The notes beneath the pieces were generated by a model. The model worked only from the letters and a program-made list of their open reading frames with translations. It did not search any database and was not told the origin of the DNA. A stretch of DNA of 62,135 nt from Flavobacteriales bacterium UBA5081 (GTDB lineage: Bacteria; Bacteroidota; Bacteroidia; Flavobacteriales_E; Vicingaceae), in assembly GCA_002415785.1 (NCBI GenBank), contig DIAJ01000006.1:52551-114685 (forward strand), in the 5' to 3' direction. Below, piece after piece: positions 43,775-51,641 of the stretch (its first letter is position 1; each line of letters opens with the position of its first letter). A program made the position numbers and the translations under genes.

Positions 43775-44206
43775 TTAACTCTTAATGTGGTAAGAAATAA
43801 AGGACAAAGTTACAGACCAAAAAACGATTAGTACACAAAAAACCCCTACTGCCCACTTTTGTTTGGAGTAAAAGCCGGCAGCTAAAATAGCTCCAAGTGG
43901 AATCCCCAATAAACAAGGAGTTAAGAATGCCAAGCCCCAAAGCCCGTAAGTATTTTTAACTTTTACAATGCGACGGCTTCTTTTACTAAATTTTGGTTTT
44001 GGTTTCCGTTTAAATAGTTTAAAAAAGAACTTTCTAATCAGTTTGCCAAAACGGAAGAAAAGGAGAAAACCAATAATCCCCCCAAGGGAAGTATAAAACA
44101 CTGATTCAAAAAAAGTAAGTCCGGCAAGTATAGCTGCGGGAGGCGCCAAAAAAAACTTTAAAGCACTAAAAATTAGCAATCCAATAATTGTCCACAGCTC
44201 AGCCAT
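43775..44206 (-). CDS. Conserved small membrane protein
   Basis: The 143-aa protein has three or four membrane helices (about 5-28, 33-52, 86-112, 118-139). Between them lies a very basic loop (KLFKRKPKPKFSKRSRRIVK) that would face the cytoplasm. The function is not recognised. It is packed in an operon: 3 nt after upp and 8 nt before the YjjG-like gene. Confidence 0.7.
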   Translation of the reverse strand: MAELWTIIGLLIFSALKFFLAPPAAILAGLTFFESVFYTSLGGIIGFLLFFRFGKLIRKFFFKLFKRKPKPKFSKRSRRIVKVKNTYGLWGLAFLTPCLLGIPLGAILAAGFYSKQKWAVGVFCVLIVFWSVTLSFISYHIKS

Positions 44207-44209
44207 GTA

Positions 44210-44866
44210 TTATTCTTTTGTACCGAAAGCCAAGTCACCGGCATCTCCTAAGCCGGGAACAATGTAGCTTTGAGCAGTCATTTCTTGATCTAAAGCCCCT
44301 AGCCAAATGGTTGAATTCTCAGGCAAATTCTTTTTAGCATACTCCAATCCTTCAGCGCTTCCTATTAGCGAAACAATATGACAATGTTTGGGTTTTCCTT
44401 TAGCCAAAAGCGCTTTATAAGACAAAACCATAGAAGCGCCACTTGCCAACATTGGGTCAGACAAAATCACTGTTCTTCCTTCAATCGAAGGACAAGCCAA
44501 GTACTCTAACTCGATGTCGAATGTACCGTCTTTATGATGTTTTCTGTAAGCTGAAATATAACCGTTATCCGCTTGATCAAAATAATTTAACAAACCCTGA
44601 TGCAAAGGCAAACCTGCTCGCAAAATGGTTACTAAAATCGGTTGATCTTTAATTAACTGCTCATTTGAAACACCTAATGGAGTGGTGATTTCTTTTTCTT
44701 CGAAACTCAACTCTTTAGAGATTTCGTATGCAAACAACTCACCGGTGCGCTCTAAATTTCGCCTAAATCGCAAACGATCTTTTTGTATGTTAACATCTCT
44801 GATTTCAGCAACAAATTGATTAAAAACAGAGTGATTTTCTTCCGTTAAAATACGAACCTTACTCAT
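44210..44866 (-). CDS. upp: Uracil phosphoribosyltransferase
   Basis: The protein is 218 aa from the ATG at 44866 (MSKVRILTEENHS). It salvages uracil to UMP with PRPP. RAGLPLHQGLLNYFDQA, VILSDPMLASGASMV (PRPP loop) and the C-terminal YIVPGLGDAGDLAFGTKE are hallmarks. An in-frame extension to 44911 adds residues not seen in the family. It heads an operon with a membrane protein and the YjjG-like gene. Confidence 0.94.
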   Translation of the reverse strand: MSKVRILTEENHSVFNQFVAEIRDVNIQKDRLRFRRNLERTGELFAYEISKELSFEEKEITTPLGVSNEQLIKDQPILVTILRAGLPLHQGLLNYFDQADNGYISAYRKHHKDGTFDIELEYLACPSIEGRTVILSDPMLASGASMVLSYKALLAKGKPKHCHIVSLIGSAEGLEYAKKNLPENSTIWLGALDQEMTAQSYIVPGLGDAGDLAFGTKE

Positions 44867-44916
44867 ATTGTGGTTTAATTTGGGTGGTAAATTTAGGCTT
44901 TTCAGAAGCAAATTGC

Positions 44917-46224
44917 TTACTTCTTAAGCGCATATTCAATCATTTCTTCATAAACTTTTCGCCAAGCTGTCCACTCGTCTTCATCGCTTAAACTTTCATT
45001 GTGCCAAAGACTCACAAAAGTTCCCTTTACATATTTTACCTCATCAATAATTTTTTTGGCTTTCTCAATGGCTTGATTTGGTGTTAAGTTTAAATAGTAT
45101 TTCAAACTAGATTCCATCAATTGAAAAGGAACAATCTTGAGGTTATACTCCAACTCTTCATCTATATCGTAAAAAGTATAGGGCGTACAAGTTCCGGCTC
45201 TAAAACCTGCATCTGCAGCGTAACCCATGGTATAATCCTCTCGAATATCGGCCTCAAAAAGTCTTCTGTATGTTTCCGGAAAACTCAGTTTCAAAAAATG
45301 CTGTCGACTCTTGGTGATGTCACGCTTAATTATTCGCTCCAAGCGATTGATTTCTCGCTTAATTTTTTCCTCTTTTTGATTGGAAGCATAAGAAGGGTGA
45401 ATCCCTACCTCTGCATAATCGGCAATGGTTTTTATTAGCGATTGGAAGTGACGATTTTCGTGGGACAGATTCTTATCGTTTAAGCCATAGTCCCCTAAAA
45501 GGAAAAAGTAAATCGGACGAAAACCATATTTACGTTGAATGTTCAATTGGTAATTGTAAGTATCGAAGGGATCTTTTCTTTTGTTTAAAATCACCAAAAA
45601 CTGTCGAAGCAGCTTCTTAAACTCCAGCTGATAAATGTGTTTGGCTATGCCGCCTAATGTTCTTAAAGTTCCTTTTTGTTTATAGGCATAAGCGTTATCA
45701 ATGTCGTAGGTAGGCTGAAAACGGTATTTTCTCTCTTCAAACTTTAAATCAGGGAAGTGTTGCAATAACAGTTCCTTCAACTGCAACAACCAACGATCGA
45801 CAATGGCTTTTTGATGAAAACCATATTGATAAGCCAAACTTTGATTAAGTGGAAAACGGTCGTGAGCATCGCGCAAATGTGGCAAGTACTCCTCGTATCT
45901 ACTTAAAAAATAAAATGTAGCTGCAAAAGGGTCGTAAGGGAAAACTTCATTTTTTTGTGGAAAAATGGTCGTTTCTCCTAAATGCTCAGAAATACTCACC
46001 TTTTGCTCCTTAATTCCTTTTTGAGTGAGTAGCCCGTGAGCTTTAATAAAAAGCTCCTTCATTAAGGGTTTATCGGCATAAGAAAACTTCGCGCCCTCGT
46101 GGTTTATGAAGTCAACCGCATCTGAAGTAAGTTGAAAATCATTTAATTTTAAAAAAGTTTTAAAAACCGTTTTAAAAGTATAACGAATTCTGGGGCTTAA
46201 TTGTGGAACGTAAATTAACAGCAT
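44917..46224 (-). CDS. Polysaccharide deacetylase family protein
   Basis: The 435-aa protein has a NodB-like fold in the C-terminal two thirds: PTYDIDNAYAYKQKG carries the metal-binding Asp and the EVGIHPSYASN segment the His. The N-terminal 120 residues match a domain found with these enzymes in Bacteroidota. It probably acts on an exopolysaccharide or cell-wall amino sugar. The ATG lies only 3 nt from the end of radC, so they share a transcript. Confidence 0.85.
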   Translation of the reverse strand: MLLIYVPQLSPRIRYTFKTVFKTFLKLNDFQLTSDAVDFINHEGAKFSYADKPLMKELFIKAHGLLTQKGIKEQKVSISEHLGETTIFPQKNEVFPYDPFAATFYFLSRYEEYLPHLRDAHDRFPLNQSLAYQYGFHQKAIVDRWLLQLKELLLQHFPDLKFEERKYRFQPTYDIDNAYAYKQKGTLRTLGGIAKHIYQLEFKKLLRQFLVILNKRKDPFDTYNYQLNIQRKYGFRPIYFFLLGDYGLNDKNLSHENRHFQSLIKTIADYAEVGIHPSYASNQKEEKIKREINRLERIIKRDITKSRQHFLKLSFPETYRRLFEADIREDYTMGYAADAGFRAGTCTPYTFYDIDEELEYNLKIVPFQLMESSLKYYLNLTPNQAIEKAKKIIDEVKYVKGTFVSLWHNESLSDEDEWTAWRKVYEEMIEYALKK

Positions 46225-46227
46225 GCC

Positions 46228-46923
46228 TTAGAGTATTCCTTGGTCTGCCAAACTTAAGTAATTTCCATGACCAACAATAATGTGATCCAAAACGGCAATG
46301 TCTAAAAACTTACCGGCCTCCACAATCTTTTTCGTCAAGCGAAGATCGGCTTCACTGGCTTTCATATTTCCCGAAGGATGATTATGGCAAACAATAATGC
46401 CAGAAGCCAAGCGCTCTAATGCAGGTTTAAAAATGAGTTTTACATCGGCCACCGTTCCGCTAACTCCGCCTTTGCTAATGTTTATTCGATCGATTAACTG
46501 ATTGGCTCTGTTGAGCAACAGCACCCAAAACTCCTCGTGAGGCAAGTCTGCTAAAGCATCGTAAATAAGCTCATAAGCCACTTGACTGGAGTTAATTTTA
46601 GTGCGCTTTTGAATGTCACTTGCTTTTCTTCTTCTGCCCAATTCCAAAGCTGCAGCAATGCTAATGGCTTTTGCCTCCCCTACTCCTTTGAATTTTTGCA
46701 GTTGGGCTAAATCGAGTTTTCCCAGAGCGTCTAAATTGTGGTTTACCGAACTAAGAATTCGCTTGCCCAATTCTACAGCTGTTTCGTCTCGATTTCCGGA
46801 ACCCAAAAGTATGGCGATTAACTCTGCATCCGATAAACTGCTTTTTCCTTTAGCGGCAAATTTCTCCCTCGGTCTGTCCTCCTCTGCCCAAGATTTAATG
46901 TTGAGTTTTTTGTCGTAATTCAT
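46228..46923 (-). CDS. radC: RadC family JAB-domain protein
   Basis: The 231-aa protein has an N-terminal helix-hairpin-helix (LQKFKGVGEAKAISIAAALELG) and a C-terminal MPN/JAB domain with HNHPSGNMKASEAD (metal ligands) and LDHIIVG. The family name is historical, and a direct repair role is doubtful. A box TATCTTTA (one mismatch to TAnnTTTG) ends 4 nt before the ATG. Confidence 0.93.
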   Translation of the reverse strand: MNYDKKLNIKSWAEEDRPREKFAAKGKSSLSDAELIAILLGSGNRDETAVELGKRILSSVNHNLDALGKLDLAQLQKFKGVGEAKAISIAAALELGRRRKASDIQKRTKINSSQVAYELIYDALADLPHEEFWVLLLNRANQLIDRINISKGGVSGTVADVKLIFKPALERLASGIIVCHNHPSGNMKASEADLRLTKKIVEAGKFLDIAVLDHIIVGHGNYLSLADQGIL

Positions 46924-47062
46924 TGGTTAAAGATAGAAAAGAAATCTAAAAAGAGAAAGAAGTTGGTAAAAGTAGGGAGACCGATAACTATTTTTAGAAT
47001 TCTTGCACCTCTAATCAAAAGCACACTCATTTATAATTTCCGAATAATTGATACAAGCTTTA

Positions 47063-47108
47063 TTGACCACCCCGTAAATTTGGTCTGGGAATGCATAGGT
47101 ATTGGGGT
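47063..47108 (-). repeat. Cassette 3' element, copy 1
   Basis: Right after the PIN gene stop the minus strand reads CCCCAATACCTATGCATTCC, then a GACCA/TGGTC hairpin. The same order occurs after 48018 and 50251. In the cassette model this is the start of the recombination-type site of the first unit. The remaining gap to radC shows nothing. Confidence 0.55.
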
Positions 47109-47111
47109 TAG

Positions 47112-47534
47112 TTATTTTTTATTCAAAGATTTTAAAAATTCATCTGCCGTCATAACTGGCAACAATGATTTTTTAAAGTCCTTTCCATTTCTTGTAATTA
47201 TTATTTCACATTCTGATTCTGTAGCGCTGAAATATTGTAAAGCATCTTCAAAATCCTTGATTGAGGAATTGAGTCCTTTTTCAATTGTTTGTTCATCAAG
47301 CGAGCATATTTCACAGATTATCCTAAACTTTCTTAGTTTCTCTCTTGCTATTTTTCCATTCTCAAATTTTGCTAGTAAATAGTTTACAGTAGCAAACGAA
47401 ATAGGCGATACAACCATTGTTAATTTTTCTTTTTCAGCTAAGGTTGCGATTTTAGCAATCGGTTCGTAAAATGGTTTGCGCTCTCCTAGAAAGTCCAACA
47501 TCACATTAGTGTCTATAAATATTCTTTTTCTCAT
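47112..47534 (-). CDS. PIN-domain toxin (VapC-like)
   Basis: The 140-aa protein opens RIFIDTNVMLDFLGER, the typical first acidic residue (Asp8) and Asn of PIN ribonucleases. KDFEDALQYFSA and TRNGKDF supply further acidic residues. It likely cleaves RNA when freed from its antitoxin. The start overlaps the end of the antitoxin gene by 4 nt, giving the standard antitoxin-first operon. Confidence 0.9.
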   Translation of the reverse strand: MRKRIFIDTNVMLDFLGERKPFYEPIAKIATLAEKEKLTMVVSPISFATVNYLLAKFENGKIAREKLRKFRIICEICSLDEQTIEKGLNSSIKDFEDALQYFSATESECEIIITRNGKDFKKSLLPVMTADEFLKSLNKK

Positions 47535-47779
47535 TTATATTTCTCAATTAAAAAATCAGAATATTCTTTTTTATAATCCAAATCAGCTGGAATTTCAGTA
47601 CCGGTTGATATACTTTTTACGAATGGTGAAATTTCAAAATCAGAGGTATCATTTTCAGATGTCAAAGATTGTAAATAAGCTTCTACAATGCGAGACAAAC
47701 TCATTTTTTTGTTAGAAGCATACTCTTTTGCTTTTTCAATAATATGTTGATTAAGCTTTAATGTTAATTTAGTATCCAT
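47531..47779 (-). CDS. Antitoxin of the PIN toxin (DUF6364-like)
   Basis: The protein is 82 aa from the ATG at 47779. MDTKLTLKLNQHIIEKAKEY resembles ribbon-helix-helix-type DUF6364 antitoxins, which bind DNA and the toxin. The C-terminal half, rich in Asp and Lys, would wrap the toxin. The longer in-frame start at 47818 lies upstream of the promoter box and is rejected. Confidence 0.85.
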   Translation of the reverse strand: MDTKLTLKLNQHIIEKAKEYASNKKMSLSRIVEAYLQSLTSENDTSDFEISPFVKSISTGTEIPADLDYKKEYSDFLIEKYK

Positions 47780-47801
47780 AACAGAATATAATTTATACGT
47801 A

Positions 47802-47809
47802 CAAATATA
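47802..47809 (-). promoter_or_regulatory. Promoter box TATATTTG of the toxin-antitoxin unit
   Basis: A perfect TAnnTTTG match lies 22 nt before the antitoxin ATG. The unit therefore carries its own promoter inside the array. Confidence 0.5.
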
Positions 47810-47880
47810 ACAAAACAATCCGTATTACTGAGGCTGTCAATAATTTTTGATATGCGCTTTGATTTTGACTAACGTTTACT

Positions 47881-47921
47881 GATCGAGTAGGCAAGGGGAA
47901 TTTCAGCCCAGGCCTCTCACA
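47881..47921 (-). mobile_element. Group II intron domain VI fragment, copy 1
   Basis: The 41-nt block on the minus strand begins TGTGAGAGGC and ends GCCTACTCGATC. It matches the domain VI-like block at 52246-52286 at 36 of 41 positions. No domain V precedes it here. It is followed directly by CAGTAAACGTT, the end of the cassette sites. It is a relic. Confidence 0.65.
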
Positions 47922-47954
47922 TTACAGTATTTCAACGAAAAAATCGAAAGAGGC

Positions 47955-48000
47955 TGTTCCGACCAGCCCGAACCTTTGGCTGGGAATGCTTAGGTATTGG
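47955..48000 (-). repeat. Cassette 3' element, copy 2
   Basis: On the minus strand CCCAATACCTAAGCATTCCC is followed by an AGCC...GGCT hairpin and GGAACAGCCT. It corresponds to 47063-47108 and 50190-50237. Confidence 0.6.
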
Positions 48001-48025
48001 GTTTAGTTTAGTTTAGTTTAGTTTT
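48001..48025. repeat. (GTTTA)n pentanucleotide repeat over a stop codon
   Basis: Four perfect units and a partial fifth overlap the last codon of the lipoprotein gene. On the minus strand each unit repeats TAAAC, so several stop codons follow the first in various frames. Confidence 0.85.
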
Positions 48026-48422
48026 CTTTTAATATCAGTATAGTGTCAAGAGTCAGTGACTCGTTCAAAATAACTTCTAAAGGTTGATAGCCATTCTTTC
48101 TAAATCGAATTTTTACTTCAGGTTTGTCTTTAATTTCATCTAATAAACCTAAACCAAAGTTTCCAACAGAGTCAGTATAATAATAGCCGTCAACGAACTC
48201 TCTGACTATATTATCATTTCGATACTCAGTTAATGTATCGCCGTACTGCCCTATCTTTTTTAACTTGCCATTTATGAAAATATCAATTAATGCACTATCA
48301 ACCGGTTCTCCTTGCTCATTTATTAAAGTCCCGGTAAATGCTGCAAACACTTTAGCATCTTCACAAGATATTTGTATGAAGAGAAATGCAAACGATATTA
48401 GGTAAAGTAAATGTTTCTGCAT
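48018..48422 (-). CDS. Lipoprotein with carboxypeptidase-regulatory-like domain
   Basis: The protein is 134 aa from the ATG at 48422, with signal peptide and lipobox IQISC. GTLINEQGEPVDSALIDIFI is the beginning of a CarboxypepD_reg-like beta-sandwich, common in surface proteins of Bacteroidota. An ATG at 48437 lies exactly in the GTTATGC end of the cassette site and adds five residues; the inner start gives a better signal peptide. The target is unknown. It is cassette-like cargo. Confidence 0.72.
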   Translation of the reverse strand: MQKHLLYLISFAFLFIQISCEDAKVFAAFTGTLINEQGEPVDSALIDIFINGKLKKIGQYGDTLTEYRNDNIVREFVDGYYYTDSVGNFGLGLLDEIKDKPEVKIRFRKNGYQPLEVILNESLTLDTILILKEN

Positions 48423-48437
48423 TTTCCAATTAAGCAT

Positions 48438-48640
48438 AACGTTTACTGTATTTTGCCGTTTTGGTTTTTATAAAGATACAATTTCAGTTTAGCACTTAGC
48501 AAAAACCGCTTTGCGGTTTTGTAAAATGCTTTTCAAAACAAAATCCGCTAGCGAATTTTGCGAGCTTGCAAATAGCATCACAATATACTAAACTGCTTTA
48601 TCCACAATGCACTATACAGATTGTTGTGTGCTGCCTTTTT
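48438..48640. repeat. Cassette recombination-like site A (about 200 bp)
   Basis: Its core has two hairpins: AAAACCGC-TTT-GCGGTTTT (48502-48520) and AAAATCCGC-TA with a one-mismatch arm (48539-48560). Outer parts CAGTTTAG and CTAAACTG, and ACTGTAT and ATACAG, also pair. About 100 nt of the core are almost identical to 51484-51576. On the minus strand it ends ACAGTAAACGTTATGC, where the lipoprotein frame begins. The stop codon of 48612 lies inside it. Confidence 0.7.
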
Positions 48641-49094
48641 TTAATTTTTTCTTCAATTTGGCGTATGATTCATCAGAGAGAAAATGTCCATCAATCTTTC
48701 CAATCCTCTTTGAATTATCATATAGCTCAATATATTTAATCCTTTTAAATTTTTTGTCAGTTAGAAACAGCCACAAAATGTTATTAAGATAGGCTGTCGC
48801 AGGAAAAGGTTTATCTATTGTTTTTATTCTATTTATTTCATCTATTCGCACCTTTTTAGGCCATAGATTTAGTCTATTTGTTGAAATTAGAATATTGTCA
48901 ACAATCAAATATTTATTTCTAATTAGCAAAGGAATAAGAATAAAGAGAACGGCTGAAATGGATAGAAAGGTAGTCCAGACAGGTTTGGAGTTTTTATCCA
49001 ACTTAAAATAGCTGAGCGCTGCAAGACCAATCAATATAGCTCCAAGAAAGAGCATCACTTGTAATTTTCTATTGTCCGATTTAAAAGTTTTCAT
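48612..49094 (-). CDS. Small membrane protein with PH-like domain
   Basis: The 160-aa protein has two hydrophobic helices at about 13-30 and 38-58. A basic beta-rich C-terminal part follows (NKYLIVDNILISTNRLNLWP, RIDEINRIKTID) that resembles bacterial PH-like domains by pattern. The layout resembles that of the protein at 52693-53175 without clear sequence identity. The function is unknown. Its end runs into the cassette site (STQQSV then stop). Confidence 0.62.
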   Translation of the reverse strand: MKTFKSDNRKLQVMLFLGAILIGLAALSYFKLDKNSKPVWTTFLSISAVLFILIPLLIRNKYLIVDNILISTNRLNLWPKKVRIDEINRIKTIDKPFPATAYLNNILWLFLTDKKFKRIKYIELYDNSKRIGKIDGHFLSDESYAKLKKKLKKGSTQQSV

Positions 49095-49296
49095 TTAGTA
49101 GGTTGCGGTTTGGCTATGCGCAGTGCGGATTTTGGAACATCGTAATTATCCACCGACACCAACGGTAGCCAAAGCTGCGTTTTATGTTTTTAAATTTATT
49201 CAATAAAAACGTCAAAGCGGAGCTTTGGCGAGCTAGAAGAACCGACCTTTCGATTATCTTGTCAGCCCGCATTGCGTATAGGTTTTGTTAGCCACT
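49095..49296. repeat. Cassette recombination-like site B
   Basis: Outer arms GGTTTGGCTATGCGCAGTGC and GCATTGCGTATAGG pair across the spacer. An inner hairpin CAAAGC-GGA-GCTTTG is followed by GCGAGCTAG, echoing the GCGAGCT of sites A and C. The last part, TTGTTAGCCACT (49285-49296), has its complement at 49914-49925 beyond the neighbouring gene. Confidence 0.6.
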
Positions 49297-49300
49297 GTTT

Positions 49301-49903
49301 TTATTTTTTCTCTTTTCTTTTATACTGGTCGTTCAAAGTCAGGTAATGGATTGCAATTACAAACTTGACTTTTGGGTCTTCAATATTTAGCTTGTCATAA
49401 TTAATGATGATTCCTGCAATTAAAGACGGAGGAGGCCCGCCTGCTGCTTCAACAGATTCATGATAAGCATTAATGAATTCATCCTTTTTGCCCGCTCTTC
49501 TTAGAAAGTCCATGAACTTACCATCCCATCTATAATACACCTCTCTTAATGTGTCATTTGGGTTTTCACGTGTCCATGTTTTTCCGAATGCCCAAATCTG
49601 GTAAAATGTCGAGTCTTGAAATTCGTTATATATCGCTTTCTGGTTCTCGAATGGAATGTGTAGGTACATTGAACCTGAGTCGGCTGCTAGTTTAACTTTT
49701 TTAAAAAAGTCATCATAACAGTTCTCTAATTCTTGGTCTGAGTCACAAATGGTCTGGTTAAAGAAGTCGTACAATAACTGCAAGTCTTGAAGCTCGGACT
49801 CTGAGAAAGACTTTTTAATTGTCTTGTCGTTTGCTAGTTTCTGTTGTCCAACAGAGCAATTTGTAAGTCCGAGAATAAGTCCAATTATGAGCAGTTGTTT
49901 CAT
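49301..49903 (-). CDS. Putative lipoprotein, cassette cargo
   Basis: The 200-aa protein has signal peptide MKQLLIIGLILGLTNC with lipidated Cys16. The remainder is helical and aromatic (ESELQDLQLLYDFFNQ, RWDGKFMDFLRRAG) and shows GGPPPSL near residue 157. No family is recognised. It is bounded on both sides by the 12-bp inverted repeat TTGTTAGCCACT, the clearest cassette boundary in the array. Confidence 0.65.
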   Translation of the reverse strand: MKQLLIIGLILGLTNCSVGQQKLANDKTIKKSFSESELQDLQLLYDFFNQTICDSDQELENCYDDFFKKVKLAADSGSMYLHIPFENQKAIYNEFQDSTFYQIWAFGKTWTRENPNDTLREVYYRWDGKFMDFLRRAGKKDEFINAYHESVEAAGGPPPSLIAGIIINYDKLNIEDPKVKFVIAIHYLTLNDQYKRKEKK

Positions 49904-50250
49904 TTTTTCAAATAGTGGCTAACAATTGGCTAAAACACACTCCTGTGCTTTATCTACCTTATGTCTGTTTAAAGATAATTTTCATTGCTTTGAAATTCAG
50001 CAGCTAATTTTAAACATCAAACATACCAAAAATTTAAACAGCTTCAATGTAACCAATTACATTAAATGTTTACAAACTTTTATTAAATACTTAGAAGTGA
50101 TAATTTTTAAATTATCGAAAAACCAAACTGCGCCTCTAAATAATCATTCAGTGGAGTATTTATGTTGGGTTTCCGATGAATCGGGACAGGCTGTTCAGAT
50201 CACCCCGCACCTTTGGTCGGGGAATGCTTAGTTATTGGACTTTCGTGTTT
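49904..50250. other. Intergenic spacer with cassette ends
   Basis: This 347-nt gap contains the right-hand repeat AGTGGCTAACAA (49914-49925) and an AT-rich middle with nothing recognised. It also holds the third copy of the 3' element (50190-50237), CCAATAACTAAGCATTCC with CCCCG...CGGGG pairing on the minus strand, and next to it a CCGATGAATCGG palindrome (50172-50183). Confidence 0.55.
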
Positions 50251-51333
50251 TTAATTTTCTAGTATATTCATTAATGACGGGTTCAGATATAATTTTTCTT
50301 TACCGACTCTAACTGATTTTAGGAAACCTTTTTCTTCTAAAGCAATGAGATAGTTCCCAACTGTTTTCGGGGTGCCTAAACCTATATCAATCAAGTTTTG
50401 TCTCTTAGTGTAAGGAAGTTTGAAGATGACTTCAACTAAATCTTTGGAATACACTTTTGGGAGCTTCTCTTTTATTTCTTGTCCTGTAGTTTCCATGAGT
50501 TGAATTATTAATTCTAGTCTTTCTAAACCTTTAATAGCTGTTGTTTCCACCATGTCCAGCATATAGAGTATGAATTTAGACCAGTCATTATTCTCCGTAA
50601 CTGATTTTAATCCTTCGTAGTACTTGTCCTTTTGTTCAATAATGTATTCACTTAGGAAAAGAGCAGGAATATCTAAAAGTTTCTCTAGTTTTAATTGAAG
50701 TAAAAGTAGAATGCGACCTGTTCTTCCATTACCGTCTGAAAATGGATGTATTGCTTCAAACTGGTAGTGTGAAATAGCCATTTTTATGAGAGGGTCTATT
50801 GAATCATTTTCATTGATAAAAGTTTCGAGATTGGCCATCTTTTCTCGTATCAATTGTTCTCCCGTAGGAGGAGTGTAGATTACTTCTCCTTGTGTATTGG
50901 TTAGCGTTGTACCTGGTGTAGTTCTAATTCCCGCAGTGTTTTGTTTAATGCACTGTACAAGCTCAACACAAAGGTTAGTTGTTATGAAAGGTTGTTTTTC
51001 GAGTCGACTAAACCCCAGCCGAATAGCTTCTTTATAGCTAATCACTTCCTTGGTTGCAGGATTGTCGAATTTCTTATCTGCTACTACAGCTTGATACAAG
51101 TCGTCATTGGTCGTAATGATGTTCTCGATTTCAGAACTAGCCTTAGCTTCTTGTAAGTGAAGTGTGTCGAGAAACAAACTCGGGTTGGGAAGATTTCTTA
51201 TTGCACCGTTGAGTTGAGCCAAGGCTCTACTAGCCCTAATGGTTTTTGTTAAAATCTCTTTAGTCTCCAAATCAGCTGTAGGAGGAAGCAGCGGGAGGTC
51301 ATTGTACGGTTGAGATTTATTGAAGCTTTTCAT
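50251..51333 (-). CDS. Fic family protein with N-terminal inhibitory motif
   Basis: The protein is 360 aa. The active-site motif H196-PFSDGNGRTGR207 matches HxFx(D/E)GNGRxxR of Fic AMP-transferases. S66-SEIE-N71 fits the inhibitory S/TxxxE(G/N) motif, placed N-terminally as in class II. The C-terminal 70 residues look like a winged helix (RQNLIDIGLGTPKTVGNYLI). The protein probably modifies a target with AMP and represses itself in cis. The target is unknown. It is cargo in the cassette array, with about 100 nt of its own upstream region. Confidence 0.9.
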   Translation of the reverse strand: MKSFNKSQPYNDLPLLPPTADLETKEILTKTIRASRALAQLNGAIRNLPNPSLFLDTLHLQEAKASSEIENIITTNDDLYQAVVADKKFDNPATKEVISYKEAIRLGFSRLEKQPFITTNLCVELVQCIKQNTAGIRTTPGTTLTNTQGEVIYTPPTGEQLIREKMANLETFINENDSIDPLIKMAISHYQFEAIHPFSDGNGRTGRILLLLQLKLEKLLDIPALFLSEYIIEQKDKYYEGLKSVTENNDWSKFILYMLDMVETTAIKGLERLELIIQLMETTGQEIKEKLPKVYSKDLVEVIFKLPYTKRQNLIDIGLGTPKTVGNYLIALEEKGFLKSVRVGKEKLYLNPSLMNILEN

Positions 51334-51444
51334 AACGAGAGTAACTTTTACACTTGAGTTATTTACGAGGGTAAAAATACTAAATAATTACCCTTGTTGT
51401 GTATCAAAAGGTAATCTTTACTCATGTTCGGCAACATGAGGCAC

Positions 51445-51641
51445 AACGTTTACTGTATGGTGTCATTGTGGATTTGATAAAGATACAATTTCAGTTAAGC
51501 ACTTAGCAAAAACCGCTTTGCGGTTTTGTAAATTTCTTTTCAAAACAAAATCCGCTAGCGGATTTTGCGAGCTTTCAAACAACTGCGAAATTCACTTAAA
51601 CGCCTTACTTACAATACACTACACAGAGTGTTAGCGAGTGT
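51445..51641. repeat. Cassette recombination-like site C (about 200 bp)
   Basis: It is nearly identical in its core to site A: AAAACCGC-TTT-GCGGTTTT (51509-51527) and the perfect CAAAATCCGC-TA-GCGGATTTTG (51546-51567). The outer arms (GTATGGTGTCATTG and CAATACACTACAC) pair roughly. On the minus strand it runs from ACTCGCTAAC to CAGTAAACGTTGTGCC, from one gene's end toward the Fic gene. Confidence 0.7.

Noticed and set aside
46924..47062. Additional cassette site between radC and the PIN gene
   Set aside because: No hairpin or shared repeat was found there. It appears to be the ordinary upstream region of radC, marking the end of the array.
48001..48025. CRISPR-like short repeats
   Set aside because: The GTTTA units are contiguous with no spacers. 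It is a simple sequence repeat over a stop codon.
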